DNA of 64,000 nucleotides from Kordiimonadales bacterium IMCC3096 (GTDB lineage Bacteria; Pseudomonadota; Alphaproteobacteria; Minwuiales; Minwuiaceae), in contig CP018227.1 in NCBI GenBank assembly GCA_016865035.1, forward strand, positions 1,892,001-1,956,000, written 5' to 3'. The notes beneath the pieces are model-generated. The model was not told where the DNA came from and did not search any database. It worked only from the letters and a program-made list of their open reading frames with translations. The position numbers and the translations under genes were made by a program. Numbering within the stretch: the first letter of the stretch is position 1; each line of letters begins with the position of its first letter. Positions 18,216 through 27,904 of this stretch are shown here, piece after piece.

Positions 18216-19961
18216 ATGGCGAACGAACATGATCTGGTGCTGCGCGGCGGCACTCTGGTTGACGGCACCGGCAGCGAACCACGGCAGGCCGATGTGGCCG
18301 TCAGCGACGGACGCATTACCCAGGTCGGCACCGTCACCGGTTCCGGTCGGGAAGAGATCGACGCCCGTGACCGTATCGTCACCCCGGGCTTCGTCGACAT
18401 TCACACCCACTATGATGGTCAGGCGAGCTGGGACCAGCATCTGACCCCATCCTCCCTGCATGGCGTCACCACCGTGCTGATGGGCAATTGCGGTGTCGGT
18501 TTCGCGCCCTGCCGGGTGGAGGACCACGACCGGCTGATCCGGCTGATGGAAGGCGTCGAGGACATTCCCGGCGCGGTGCTGGCGGAGGGGCTGGACTGGA
18601 ACTGGGAGAGCTTTCCCGACTATCTGAACGCCCTCGAAGCCGTGCCGCACGACATTGATTTCGGCGCCCAGGTGCCGCATGGCGCGCTGCGGGTCTATGT
18701 GATGGGCGAGCGCGGCGCCAACCGGGAACCGGCAACGGCCGAGGATATCGCCGAGATGGCGCGACTGGCGCGGCAGGGGGTCGAGGCCGGGGCGCTGGGG
18801 TTCTCCACCTCCCGTACCCTGAACCACCGCACCAGTGACGGCCAGCCGACGCCGACCGTGAATGCCGAAGCCGACGAGCTGGTCGGCATCGCCAACGGGC
18901 TCGGCGCGGCGGGACGCGGTGTGCTGCAGATGGTCTCCGACCTGAAGCACCAGGAGGAGGAGTTCGCCATCTTCAGGCGCATGGTGCGGGAATCGGGCCG
19001 CCCCATGTCGATCTCCGTCGCCCAGAACCCGCGCTGGCCCAATGCCTGGCGTGACACGCTGGACCTGATCGGTCGCGCGGCGGAGCAGGAGGGGCTGCCC
19101 ATGCGCGCCCAGGTCTGTGGCCGCCCGGTCGGGATCCTGCTGGGCTTCGAGCTGACCATGAACCCCTTCTCCGACTATCCGTCCTGGAAGGCGATTGCCG
19201 ATCTGCCGGTGGCGGAGCGGCTGAAGGCCGCCACCGACCCGGCGATGCGCGACCGGCTGCTGGCGGAGGGGCCGGAGGCGGCGAAGGGTTTCGCCCGCCA
19301 CGTGCTGGCCGATTTCGACAACATGTTCGTGCTGGGCGACGCGCCGAACTACGAACCGGAGGTGGGCGACAGCCTGGGTGCCCGCGCCCGTGCGCGCGGT
19401 GTGCCGCCGCAGTTGCTGGTCTGGGAGGCCCTTTCGGCCAAGGACGGTCGGGGCATGGTCTATGTGCCGTTCCTGAACTATGCCGGATATGACCTGGACC
19501 CGAGCTACCGGATGCTGACCGATGCCCATACCATTCCCGGACTGGGGGATGGCGGCGCGCATGTCGGGCTGATCTGCGACGGCAGCTTCCCGACCTCGAT
19601 GCTGACGCTCTGGACCCGCGACCGCACGCGGGGGCCGAAGCTGCCGCTGGAATGGGTGGTGAAGGCCCAGTGCCGCGACACGGCGGAGGCCGTGGGCCTG
19701 TTCGACCGCGGGCTGGTGGCGCCGGGCATGAAGGCCGATCTCAACGTCATCGACTATGCCAACCTGACCCTGCACGCGCCGGAAGTGCTCTACGACCTGC
19801 CCGCGGGCGGGCGGCGGCTGATGCAGCGCGCCAGCGGCTATGACGCCACCATCGTCTCCGGCCAGATCATCCGCCGCGAAGGCAATGCGACGGATGCCCT
19901 TCCGGGCAGGTTGTTGCGCGGTGGCACGGCCAAGCCCTCCGACCTGAAGGTAGCCTCCTGA
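18216..19961 (+). CDS. N-acyl-D-amino-acid deacylase family amidohydrolase
   Basis: A 581-residue metal-dependent amidohydrolase. Signatures: the metal-binding DIHTHYDGQ near residue 64, the metal-bridging cysteine in GNCGVGFAP near 97, and the late [15 protein letters not shown]. The composite beta-sandwich is formed by both termini ([14 protein letters not shown] and [11 protein letters not shown]). Relatives release D-amino acids from N-acyl forms. The start is the ATG at 18216 after GGGGAGG. Its stop overlaps the next gene's start by 1 nt (TGATG), so the two are coupled; a 2-keto or 2-hydroxy acid downstream of D-amino-acid breakdown would be consistent. Confidence 0.88.
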   Translation: MANEHDLVLRGGTLVDGTGSEPRQADVAVSDGRITQVGTVTGSGREEIDARDRIVTPGFVDIHTHYDGQASWDQHLTPSSLHGVTTVLMGNCGVGFAPCRVEDHDRLIRLMEGVEDIPGAVLAEGLDWNWESFPDYLNALEAVPHDIDFGAQVPHGALRVYVMGERGANREPATAEDIAEMARLARQGVEAGALGFSTSRTLNHRTSDGQPTPTVNAEADELVGIANGLGAAGRGVLQMVSDLKHQEEEFAIFRRMVRESGRPMSISVAQNPRWPNAWRDTLDLIGRAAEQEGLPMRAQVCGRPVGILLGFELTMNPFSDYPSWKAIADLPVAERLKAATDPAMRDRLLAEGPEAAKGFARHVLADFDNMFVLGDAPNYEPEVGDSLGARARARGVPPQLLVWEALSAKDGRGMVYVPFLNYAGYDLDPSYRMLTDAHTIPGLGDGGAHVGLICDGSFPTSMLTLWTRDRTRGPKLPLEWVVKAQCRDTAEAVGLFDRGLVAPGMKADLNVIDYANLTLHAPEVLYDLPAGGRRLMQRASGYDATIVSGQIIRREGNATDALPGRLLRGGTAKPSDLKVAS

Positions 19962-20908
19962 TGCCGGATCGGATCCACGTCTTCTCCAAGTTCAACGACC
20001 GGGTCGTCGGACCGCTGGCGGAGAACTTCCCCGGCGCCGAGATCATCCGTCTGGACGATGATGCCGCCTTCGTCGCCGGTCTGCCGGAGGCGGAGTTCCT
20101 GATGGCGCTGAAACCGCCGCGCGGCCACTGGGCGAAGGCGGGCAAGCTGCGCCTGCTGCAGAGCTTCGGGGCCGGGATCGACCACCTGATGCCGCTGGAC
20201 GGGTTGCGCAAGGAAACCGTTGTCTGCAACGCGGCGGGGCTGGCGGCGGGGACAATGGGGGAATTCGCCCTGACCCTGACCCTGATGCTGATCAAGCGCC
20301 TGGACTGGGCCAACACGGGCCACCGCGCATCGACCTGGCGTCAGTTCATGCCCGGTACGGCGGCGGGGTCCACCATCGGCATCCTGGGGCTGGGCCGGAT
20401 CGGCGAATCCTTCGCGCAAAAGGCCGGGGCGCTGGGGATGCGGGTGATCGGCACGCAGCGCCAGCCGCGCGACGTACCGGGCGTCGACAAAGTGGTCGGC
20501 GCGGACCGCACGGCGGAGATCGTGGCCGAGTCGGATGTGGTCGTCTGCATCCTGCCGCTGACCGAAGAGACCCGCTATGTGCTGGACGAGCCGATGATGC
20601 GCCGCATGAAACCCGGTGCCAGCCTGATCAATCTCGGTCGCGGCGGTCTGGTGGATGAACCCGCCCTGATCCGCCTGCTGGAGGAGGGGCACCTGTCCGG
20701 TGCCGCGCTGGATGTGTTCGAGCAGGAACCGCTGCCGTCCGACAACCCGCTCTGGACCGCGCCGAACCTGATCATCACCCCGCATGTCGCGGGCGGCTTC
20801 CCCGACTACATGGGCGGCATCAGTCGCCTGTTCGCGGAGAACGTCCGGGCCTTCGAGGCCGGGGAACCGATGAAGACCCACGTCAGGGATCCCGGCCGGG
20901 GCTACTGA
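19961..20908 (+). CDS. D-2-hydroxyacid dehydrogenase, NAD(P)-dependent
   Basis: A 315-residue cytoplasmic oxidoreductase. The Rossmann motif GILGLGRIGESFAQ is near residue 145, followed by the family sequences PLTEETRYVLDE, INLGRGGLVDEPAL and the catalytic histidine region ITPHVAGGFPDY. It reduces 2-keto acids to D-2-hydroxy acids or the reverse; the substrate is unknown. It is translationally coupled to the deacylase upstream. Its 3' end overlaps the convergent LysR gene by 7 bp. Confidence 0.92.
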   Translation: MPDRIHVFSKFNDRVVGPLAENFPGAEIIRLDDDAAFVAGLPEAEFLMALKPPRGHWAKAGKLRLLQSFGAGIDHLMPLDGLRKETVVCNAAGLAAGTMGEFALTLTLMLIKRLDWANTGHRASTWRQFMPGTAAGSTIGILGLGRIGESFAQKAGALGMRVIGTQRQPRDVPGVDKVVGADRTAEIVAESDVVVCILPLTEETRYVLDEPMMRRMKPGASLINLGRGGLVDEPALIRLLEEGHLSGAALDVFEQEPLPSDNPLWTAPNLIITPHVAGGFPDYMGGISRLFAENVRAFEAGEPMKTHVRDPGRGY

Positions 20909-21831
20909 TCCGCTCGTCCCAGCCGCTCCTTCAGGAAGTCGATCATGACCCGCGTGCGCCGGGGCAGGAAGCTGCGGCTGGGATAGACCAGCCAGGCAGC
21001 CGTGTCGAAGCTGGTGGCCGTGGCCAGGCGGTCCGGCCACAGGTCGGTCAGCCGGCCAGTCGCCAGATCGTCGCCGATCAGCCAGTCGGGCAGCAGCGCC
21101 ACCCCGAGCCCCAGCCGGGTCGCCGCATGCAGCGCCAGCGCGCTGGAGATGGTCATGGCGGGCTGGATCGTCACCTGCGCCTCCTCGCCGCCCGGGCTGC
21201 GGAACCGCCAGGTGGCGCGATAGTCCGGCAGGTCGAAACAGAGGCAGGGATGTTCGGTCAGCCCCTCCGGTCGGGCCGGGACCGGCAGACGGCGCAGGTG
21301 GTCCGGGCTGGCGCAGGCATGATACCGGGTTGGCATCAGCCGCGTGACGACCATGTCGCCCCTGACCTCGGGGGCGAGCCGGACCGCCAGATCGATCTGC
21401 TCGGCGACGAGATCGCTGTTGCTGTCCGTCAGGCTCAGGTCAAGCTCGATCCCCGGAAACCGTGCCCTGATTTCCGGCAACAGGGGAACGATACAGGCTT
21501 GCCCGAATGCGACCGAGGCCCCGAGACGCAGCGGCCCCTCCGGTTCGGCGTTGCCGGTGGCGGCTTCCTCCCGCGCCTGGGCCAGCTCCGCGAGGACCGG
21601 CTCGACCCGGTCGGCGTAGCGGCGTCCGGCATCCGTCAGGGCGATGCGGCGCGTGCTGCGCTGAAACAGCCTTGTCCCGATCTCTGCCTCCAGCGCGGCA
21701 ACCGAGCGCGATACCGAAGACGGGTCCTGATCCAGTTCGCGCGCAGCCGCCGTGAAGCTGCCGCTGCGCACGACCTGCAGGAAAGCAGTCAGCAGTCGTG
21801 TGTCCATTGATGCAGAATTCGCATCATTCAT
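20902..21831 (-). CDS. LysR-family transcriptional regulator
   Basis: A 309-residue regulator. The N-terminal HTH spans about residues 12-70 (FLQVVRSGSFTAAARELDQD, SSVSRSVAALEAEIGTRLF) and the substrate-binding domain about 95-300. An alternative start at 21807 (MDTRLL) would begin closer to the typical LysR N-terminus; neither start has a strong Shine-Dalgarno. It is divergent from an SDR gene across 96 bp that contains the palindrome GATGATCATC, and probably regulates it. Confidence 0.92.
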   Translation of the reverse strand: MNDANSASMDTRLLTAFLQVVRSGSFTAAARELDQDPSSVSRSVAALEAEIGTRLFQRSTRRIALTDAGRRYADRVEPVLAELAQAREEAATGNAEPEGPLRLGASVAFGQACIVPLLPEIRARFPGIELDLSLTDSNSDLVAEQIDLAVRLAPEVRGDMVVTRLMPTRYHACASPDHLRRLPVPARPEGLTEHPCLCFDLPDYRATWRFRSPGGEEAQVTIQPAMTISSALALHAATRLGLGVALLPDWLIGDDLATGRLTDLWPDRLATATSFDTAAWLVYPSRSFLPRRTRVMIDFLKERLGRADQ

Positions 21832-21927
21832 GTGTGTAGCAAGCTCTTTATCCCCGGATGATCATCAAATATCAAGCTCGGGAACCAGGTCATGTCAGAC
21901 TGCACCTGCCCACAGATCGGAGAAACC

Positions 21928-22707
21928 ATGATGACCAGCATGAAGAACAGGACCGTCCTGATCACAGGCGCGAGCCGTGGCATCGGTGCCGCGATGGCCC
22001 GCGGCTTTGCGGCGGAGGGGGCGAGCGTGGTCCTGCTGGCGCGCAGCGCGACGTCGCTGGAGGCGCTTGCGGCGGAGATCGAGGCAGATGGCGGTCAGGC
22101 GCTGGCGATCGGTGGTGACGTCAGCGTCTGGGCGGACGTGGAGGGTGCCGTCTCGCAGGCCGTGGCGCGATTCGGCGCGCTGGATGCGCTGATCAACAAT
22201 GCCGGGGTCATCGAACCCATCGCCCGGCTGGCCGACAGCGATCCGGCGGCATGGGGCCAGGCCATCGATATCAATCTGAAGGGTGCCTATCACGGCCTGC
22301 GCGCGGCGATCCCCGCCATGCTCGCCGCCGGCGGGGGCACGGTGATCAACATCAGTTCCGGCGCCGCCACCAGCGCGCTGGAGGGCTGGAGCCACTATTG
22401 CGCCAGCAAGGCGGGGGTGCTGTCGCTGACGGCCTGTGCCGCGAAGGAATTTGGCCCGCAGGGTATCCGCGTGGTCGGGCTCAGCCCCGGCACCGTGGCG
22501 ACGGAGATGCAGGTCGCCATCAAGGCCTCCGGTGTCAATCCGGTCAGCCAGCTCGACCCGAACGTGCACATTCCACCCGAGTGGGTGGCCCGGGCCGCTG
22601 TCCATCTCTGTGGCGACGGCGGCTCGGCATGGGAAGGAACCGATTTCAGGCTGCGCGATGATGCCGCCCGCAAGGCGCTGGGCCTGCCGCTGGATGGCGG
22701 CAGCTAG
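21928..22707 (+). CDS. Short-chain dehydrogenase/reductase
   Basis: A 259-residue classical SDR. The cofactor motif TGASRGIG is at about residues 14-21, NNAGV at about 90, and the catalytic pair Tyr/Lys in YCASK at about 156-160 after SSGAATS. It oxidises or reduces an alcohol/ketone with NAD(P)(H); the substrate is unknown. I place the start at ATG 21928 after GGAG; 12 further in-frame residues lack conservation. Likely target of the divergent LysR regulator. Confidence 0.92.
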   Translation: MMTSMKNRTVLITGASRGIGAAMARGFAAEGASVVLLARSATSLEALAAEIEADGGQALAIGGDVSVWADVEGAVSQAVARFGALDALINNAGVIEPIARLADSDPAAWGQAIDINLKGAYHGLRAAIPAMLAAGGGTVINISSGAATSALEGWSHYCASKAGVLSLTACAAKEFGPQGIRVVGLSPGTVATEMQVAIKASGVNPVSQLDPNVHIPPEWVARAAVHLCGDGGSAWEGTDFRLRDDAARKALGLPLDGGS

Positions 22708-22713
22708 GGACGG

Positions 22714-24363
22714 TCAGTTGCCCGCGCTCTCCATGCGGCGGTGTTCGATGACCTCTTCCAGCCAGCCGAGCTTCATTTCCGGCACGGACGACAGCAGCAG
22801 GTCGGTATAGGCGTCGAAGGGGGGTGAGAGCACCTCCGACTTCGGGCCGTAGCGCACGACCTCGCCCTGGTACATCACGGCGATGGAATCGGCGATGGCG
22901 CGGACGGTGGCCAGATCGTGGGTGATGAACAGGAACGCCACATGCTCTTCCGCCTGCAGCTTCAACAGCAGTTTCAGGATGCCGTCGGCTACCAGTGGGT
23001 CGAGGGCGCTCGTCACCTCGTCGCAGATGATCAGGTTGGGCTTGGCCGCCAGCGCGCGGGCGATGCAGACGCGCTGCTTCTGGCCGCCCGACAGTTCCGC
23101 CGGATAGCGGTCGATGAAGCCTTCGCCCATCTCGATCTCGTCCAGCAGCTCCGCGATGCGGCGCTCCTTCTCCTTGCCGCGCAGGCCGAAGTAGAACTCC
23201 AGCGGGCGACCGATGATGGTGCGGACGGTCTGGCGCGGGTTCATCGCCACGTCGGCCATCTGGTAGATCATCTGCAGTTCCCGCAGGTCGTCGCGGCTGC
23301 GCTTCTCCATCGCTGCCGACAGGGTGCGTCCGGCGAACTGCACCTCGCCCGCCCGCGGCGGCAACAGGCCGGTGATGACCCGCGCCAGCGTTGACTTGCC
23401 GGAACCTGATTCGCCGACCACGGCCAGGGTCTGGCCCGGATGTACCTCGACATTGATGTCGCGCAGCACGTCCACACCGGTGCCCGGATAGGCCGCCGTG
23501 ACGCCCCGGATGGTCAGCACCGGTTCGGGCGACGGCGGCTTTTCCTCGTGCCGGATGGAGCGGACGGAGACCAGTGCCCGGGTATATTCCTCCCGCGGGG
23601 CCTCGATCACCTGCCGGGTCTCCCCATGCTCCACCAGCTTGCCGCCCTGCAGCACCATCATCTCGTCGGAGACCTGGGCGACAACGGCCAGATCATGGGA
23701 GATGTAGAGCGCGGCGACGCCGGTCTTGCGGATCGCCAGCTTGATCGCGGCGAGAACGTCGATCTGGGTGGTCACGTCCAGTGCGGTGGTGGGTTCGTCG
23801 AACACGATCAGGTCGGGTCCGGAGGCGAGCGCCATGGCCGTCATCACGCGCTGCAACTGCCCGCCCGAGACCTGGTGCGGATAGCGCTGCCCGATGTTCT
23901 CCGGGTCCGGCAGGCCGAGCTGTCCGAACAGGTCGATGGCGCGGGCCTGGACAGTCTGGCGGTCGGCGCTGCCATGTTTCAGCGCCGCCTCCGTCACCTG
24001 GTCCATCAGCCTGTGGGCCGGGTTGAAGGCGGCGGCGGCGGACTGGGCCACATAGCAGACCTCCCGCCCGCGTACGCCGCGCAGTCCGGCCATGCCGCCC
24101 TTCAGAATGTCTCGCCCGTTCAGCAGCACCTGACCGCCGGTGATGCGCACGCCGCCCCGGCCATAGCCCATGGAGGAGAGGCCGATGGTGGACTTGCCGG
24201 CCCCGGACTCCCCGATCAGGCCCAGCACGCGACCGCGTCCCAGGGTCAGTGAGACATCATCGACGATGGTGATGTCATGCGGGTCCTCGCCCGGCGGGTA
24301 GACTGTCGCCTCGATCCGCAGGTTGCGGATGTCGAGCAGGGTCTCGTCAGCCGGATCAGCCAT
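22714..24363 (-). CDS. Peptide-type ABC transporter, fused DppD-DppF ATPase
   Basis: A 549-residue protein with two complete ABC ATPase domains. Walker A sequences are GESGAGKST and GESGSGKST; signature motifs are SGGQLQRV and SGGQKQRV, each followed by a Walker B ([24 protein letters not shown]). It powers the importer formed with the two permeases encoded immediately upstream. Its start overlaps the DppC-type permease stop by 8 nt. Last gene of a four-gene cluster. Confidence 0.95.
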   Translation of the reverse strand: MADPADETLLDIRNLRIEATVYPPGEDPHDITIVDDVSLTLGRGRVLGLIGESGAGKSTIGLSSMGYGRGGVRITGGQVLLNGRDILKGGMAGLRGVRGREVCYVAQSAAAAFNPAHRLMDQVTEAALKHGSADRQTVQARAIDLFGQLGLPDPENIGQRYPHQVSGGQLQRVMTAMALASGPDLIVFDEPTTALDVTTQIDVLAAIKLAIRKTGVAALYISHDLAVVAQVSDEMMVLQGGKLVEHGETRQVIEAPREEYTRALVSVRSIRHEEKPPSPEPVLTIRGVTAAYPGTGVDVLRDINVEVHPGQTLAVVGESGSGKSTLARVITGLLPPRAGEVQFAGRTLSAAMEKRSRDDLRELQMIYQMADVAMNPRQTVRTIIGRPLEFYFGLRGKEKERRIAELLDEIEMGEGFIDRYPAELSGGQKQRVCIARALAAKPNLIICDEVTSALDPLVADGILKLLLKLQAEEHVAFLFITHDLATVRAIADSIAVMYQGEVVRYGPKSEVLSPPFDAYTDLLLSSVPEMKLGWLEEVIEHRRMESAGN

Positions 24364-25186
24364 TGCCGCGGCCCCCCTTCAGGTCCGTGGTGCGGTTCAG
24401 CACCCAGTCGGCCACCAGATTGACGGAGATGGCGAGTGCGGCGATGGCGGCGGCGGGGATCAGGGCTGCCGGAATGCCGAAGACAATGCCTTCCTTGTTC
24501 TCCTTCACCATGCCGCCCCAGTCCGCGTCCGGTGGCTGCACGCCAAGGCCGAGGAATGACAGGGCCGACAGGAACAGCACCGCGAAGATGAAACGCAGGC
24601 CGAGTTCGGCCACAAGCGGCGACAGGGCATTGGGCAGGATCTCCCGGAAAATGATCCAGATCCGCCCCTCCCCACGCAGCCGCGCGGCCTCGACGAAGTC
24701 CATGACCGTGATGTCCACAGCCACGGCGCGCGCCAGACGATAGACGCGGGTCGAGTCCAGTATACCCATGACCAGGATCAGCACGATCAGGGTGCCGGGC
24801 AGCACCGAGAGCACCACCAGCGCGAAGATCAGCGTCGGGATCGCCATCAGCAGATCCACCGCACGGGACATGGCCTGATCGACGATGCCGCCGATGACGG
24901 CGGCGGTGAATCCCAGGATGGAGCCGAGCGAGAAGGACAGTGCCGTCGCCATGGCGGCCACGAAGATGGTGGTGCGCGCGCCGTAGATCATGCGCGACAG
25001 CAGATCTCGCCCCAGATTGTCCGTGCCGAGGATGTGTTCGCCGAACACCGGCTCCCAGACATCGCCCACCACCTCGGTATTGGAATAGGGGGCCACAAGG
25101 TCCGCGAATACCGCGACGAAGACGAAGGTGAAGGTCAGCACCAGTCCGATGCGGGCGCTCCAGGGTATGGTTCTGAGTTCAAGCAT
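24356..25186 (-). CDS. Peptide-type ABC transporter permease (DppC-like)
   Basis: A 276-residue inner-membrane protein with six predicted helices. The DppC pattern is clear: NLGRDLLSRMIYGARTT, then the EAA-loop region DFVEAARLRGEGRIWIIFRE, and LSFLGLGVQPPDADWGGMVK. It forms the channel with the DppB-like partner. The gene lies 11 nt after that gene and overlaps the ATPase gene. Confidence 0.95.
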   Translation of the reverse strand: MLELRTIPWSARIGLVLTFTFVFVAVFADLVAPYSNTEVVGDVWEPVFGEHILGTDNLGRDLLSRMIYGARTTIFVAAMATALSFSLGSILGFTAAVIGGIVDQAMSRAVDLLMAIPTLIFALVVLSVLPGTLIVLILVMGILDSTRVYRLARAVAVDITVMDFVEAARLRGEGRIWIIFREILPNALSPLVAELGLRFIFAVLFLSALSFLGLGVQPPDADWGGMVKENKEGIVFGIPAALIPAAAIAALAISVNLVADWVLNRTTDLKGGRGNG

Positions 25187-25197
25187 GCGTCCCGCCC

Positions 25198-26157
25198 CTA
25201 CTTCGGATGTCGCAGGCGCGGATTGGCGATGATGGCGACAATGTCTGCGACGATGTTGAGCGAGATATAGACGGCGGCGAAGATCATGCCGCAGGCCTGC
25301 ACCACCGGGATGTCACGCTTCGACACGTGATCCACCAGATACTGGCCCATGCCGGGATAGACGAAGATCACCTCCACCACCACGACGCCGACCACCAGGA
25401 AGGCGAGGTTGAGCATCACCACGTTGACGATGGGCGCGATGGCATTGGGGAAGGCGTGGCGGAGGATGATCCGGAACGGACTCAGCCCCTTCAGTTCCGC
25501 TGTCTCGATGTAGGCCGACTGCATGACGTTCAGGATCGCTGCGCGGGTCATGCGCATCATGTGCGCCAGCACCACCAGGGTCAGCGTCGCGCAGGGCAGG
25601 GCAATCGCCGACATGCGGTCGGCGAATCCCATGCCGTCATAGACGGTGGAGACGCTGGGGAACCACTGCAGTTCCACGGCGATGAAATAGACCAGCAGGT
25701 AGCCGATGAAGAATTCGGGCAGGGAGATGGAGGTCAGCGTCGTCGCCGAGATCAGCTTGTCGATGAAGCCGTTGCGGTGCTGCACCGCCACCAGTCCCAG
25801 CAGGATGGCGATGGGGACGGAGATGATGGCCGCCCACATGGCCAGGAACAGCGTGTTGGACAGCCGCTTGCCCAGTGCCTCGGAAATGTTCTGGCCGTTC
25901 GACAGGGCTGTACCCAGATCGCCGGTCAGAACGCCACCGAGCCAGTCGAAGTAACGGACATAGGACGGATCGTTCAGCCCCAGTTCCGCCCGCAGGTTGG
26001 CCAGGGCCTCCGGTGTGGCCGTCTGGCCCAGGATCGCCTGTGCCACGTCGCCGGGCAGCAGTTCCGTTCCAACGAAGATCAGGACCGAAACCGCGAGAAG
26101 CAGGAGAATGCCCAGCGCCAGGCGCTGGGCAATCAACTTCACGATGGCGGGACTCAC
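25198..26157 (-). CDS. Peptide-type ABC transporter permease (DppB-like)
   Basis: A 319-residue inner-membrane protein with six helices, an N-terminal LILLLAVSVLIFVGTELLPGD and the family's LGLNDPSYVRYFDWLGGVL. The EAA loop is ETAELKGLSPFRIILRHAFP, followed by NAIAPIVNV. It is the second channel subunit. The gene starts 16 nt after the binding-protein stop. Confidence 0.95.
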   Translation of the reverse strand: MSPAIVKLIAQRLALGILLLLAVSVLIFVGTELLPGDVAQAILGQTATPEALANLRAELGLNDPSYVRYFDWLGGVLTGDLGTALSNGQNISEALGKRLSNTLFLAMWAAIISVPIAILLGLVAVQHRNGFIDKLISATTLTSISLPEFFIGYLLVYFIAVELQWFPSVSTVYDGMGFADRMSAIALPCATLTLVVLAHMMRMTRAAILNVMQSAYIETAELKGLSPFRIILRHAFPNAIAPIVNVVMLNLAFLVVGVVVVEVIFVYPGMGQYLVDHVSKRDIPVVQACGMIFAAVYISLNIVADIVAIIANPRLRHPK

Positions 26158-26173
26158 CGGACTGCCCGTCCGA

Positions 26174-27760
26174 TCAGGCCAACCAGGTCTTGGACAGCGC
26201 CATGCCGTTCATCAGCTCCGCACCCGGATCCACCTTGTAGCCACCGACCTTGTCGGAAACCGCGTCGATGAAGTCGTTGAACATCGGCGTGATCAGGCCG
26301 CCCTCGTCACGGACGATCGTGCCCATGGCCGAATAGAGCTCCTTGCGCTTCGCCAGATCCAGCTCGGCCCGCGCTTCCAGCAGCAGCTTGTCGAAGCGTT
26401 CGTTGAAGAAGCGGGTGTCGTTCCAGTCCGCGCTCGACAGATAGGCGGTGGAATACATCTGGTCCTGCGTCGGACGGCCGCCCCAGTAGGACGTGCAGAA
26501 CGGCTGCTTGTTCCAGACTTCCGACCAGTAGCCGTCACCCGGCTCCCGCTTGATTTCCAGCGTGATACCGGCCTTCTGGCAGCTTTCCTGGAACAGCTGG
26601 GAGGCATCCACCGCACCGGGGAAGGCCACGTCGGACGTGCGCAGCAGCACCGGTCCGTCATGGCCGGACTTCTTGAAGTGGAACTTCGCCTTGTCCGGGT
26701 CATAGGTGCGCTGCTCGATCCCTTCGTCGAACAGCGGATAGGCGGCATTGATCGGCATGTCGTTGCCGATGGAGCCATAGCCGCGCAGGATCTTGTCGAC
26801 CATCTGCCCCCGGTCCATGGCGTACTTCAGCGCCAGCCGCAGGTCGTTGTTGTCGAACGGCGCGGTGTTGCAATGCATGATGAAGACATAGTGGCCGCGA
26901 CCGCCGACGTTCTGGATCGTGACGCCCGGCACCCGCTTCACCAGATCGACGATCTTCGGTTCGACGCGGTTGATTATGTGCACCTGGCCGCCCTGCAGCG
27001 CCGCTGTGCGGGCCGTGGCGTCATTGATGACGATGATCTCGATCTGATCCGCATGGCCGCGGTTCGGCGCATCCCAGTAGTCCGCGAAGCGCTCACCGAC
27101 GTAACGCACGCCGGGCTCGTTCACCACGACCTTGTAGGGGCCGGTGCCGATGCCGGCATCCGGTGCATCCATGCCGCCGTTCGGCTGGATGATCAGATGA
27201 TAGTCGGCCATCAGATAGGGCAGGTCGGCGTTCGGGTTCTTCAGGGCCACGACGACGTTGTTGCCGTCCTGGCTGATGGTCTCGATGCCGCGCATGATGC
27301 CCAGCGCGCCGGACTTGGTTTCCTCACCCGAATGGCGCTGCAGGGTCGCGACCACGTCGGCGGCGGTCAGGGTCTTGCCGTTGTGGAAGGTCACGCCGGA
27401 GCGGATCTTGAACGTCCAGACCCGTGCGTCTGCCGTCGCGCTGATCTCCTCCGCCAGACGATTGACGACACCACCGGTGGGCGAGGTCTCGACCAGCGTG
27501 TCACCCCAGGAGTGACCGAATGCGAAGGGCACCTGGCTGGCAAAGGTCGCGGGGTCGAGGCTGTTGGTGGACTCGCCGCCGACCATGCCGGCCTTCAGGA
27601 TGCCGCCTTTCTGCGGTCCGGCGGCAAAGGCCGCGCTGGACAGCATGGAGCCCGCGAGCGTCGCGCCGGCACCCAGTGCCGCGGCGCGTCCCATGAAGGC
27701 GCGACGGTCCATGAGGCCACGCACCACGCGATCGCTCAGATACTTCAGTTCGTCTGACAT
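26174..27760 (-). CDS. Peptide-type ABC transporter substrate-binding protein, Tat-type signal
   Basis: A 528-residue periplasmic protein of the SBP_bac_5 (DppA/OppA) family. The N-terminus has a twin-arginine motif (DRRAFMG, residues 19-25) and a hydrophobic stretch ending AAFAA, suggesting Tat export. Family sequences include WTFKIRSGVTFHNGKTLTA and DNNDLRLALKYAMDRGQMVD. Such proteins bind peptides, opines, glutathione or similar molecules; the ligand is unknown. The start is ATG at 27760 after GGGAGAA. First gene of the importer cluster. Confidence 0.93.
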   Translation of the reverse strand: MSDELKYLSDRVVRGLMDRRAFMGRAAALGAGATLAGSMLSSAAFAAGPQKGGILKAGMVGGESTNSLDPATFASQVPFAFGHSWGDTLVETSPTGGVVNRLAEEISATADARVWTFKIRSGVTFHNGKTLTAADVVATLQRHSGEETKSGALGIMRGIETISQDGNNVVVALKNPNADLPYLMADYHLIIQPNGGMDAPDAGIGTGPYKVVVNEPGVRYVGERFADYWDAPNRGHADQIEIIVINDATARTAALQGGQVHIINRVEPKIVDLVKRVPGVTIQNVGGRGHYVFIMHCNTAPFDNNDLRLALKYAMDRGQMVDKILRGYGSIGNDMPINAAYPLFDEGIEQRTYDPDKAKFHFKKSGHDGPVLLRTSDVAFPGAVDASQLFQESCQKAGITLEIKREPGDGYWSEVWNKQPFCTSYWGGRPTQDQMYSTAYLSSADWNDTRFFNERFDKLLLEARAELDLAKRKELYSAMGTIVRDEGGLITPMFNDFIDAVSDKVGGYKVDPGAELMNGMALSKTWLA

Positions 27761-27904
27761 GCCAGTTCTCCCTCGTTGACGCACGTTGGTGCTGTCGAAT
27801 TCCCTGTGGCTGCATCATGCGGCGCGATGTTTCAGGGGGCAACCTTGTTGCCGCCCTCCCGTTCATAGTGACGCTTCTGGACAGATTTCTGACGGTTCTG
27901 GGGT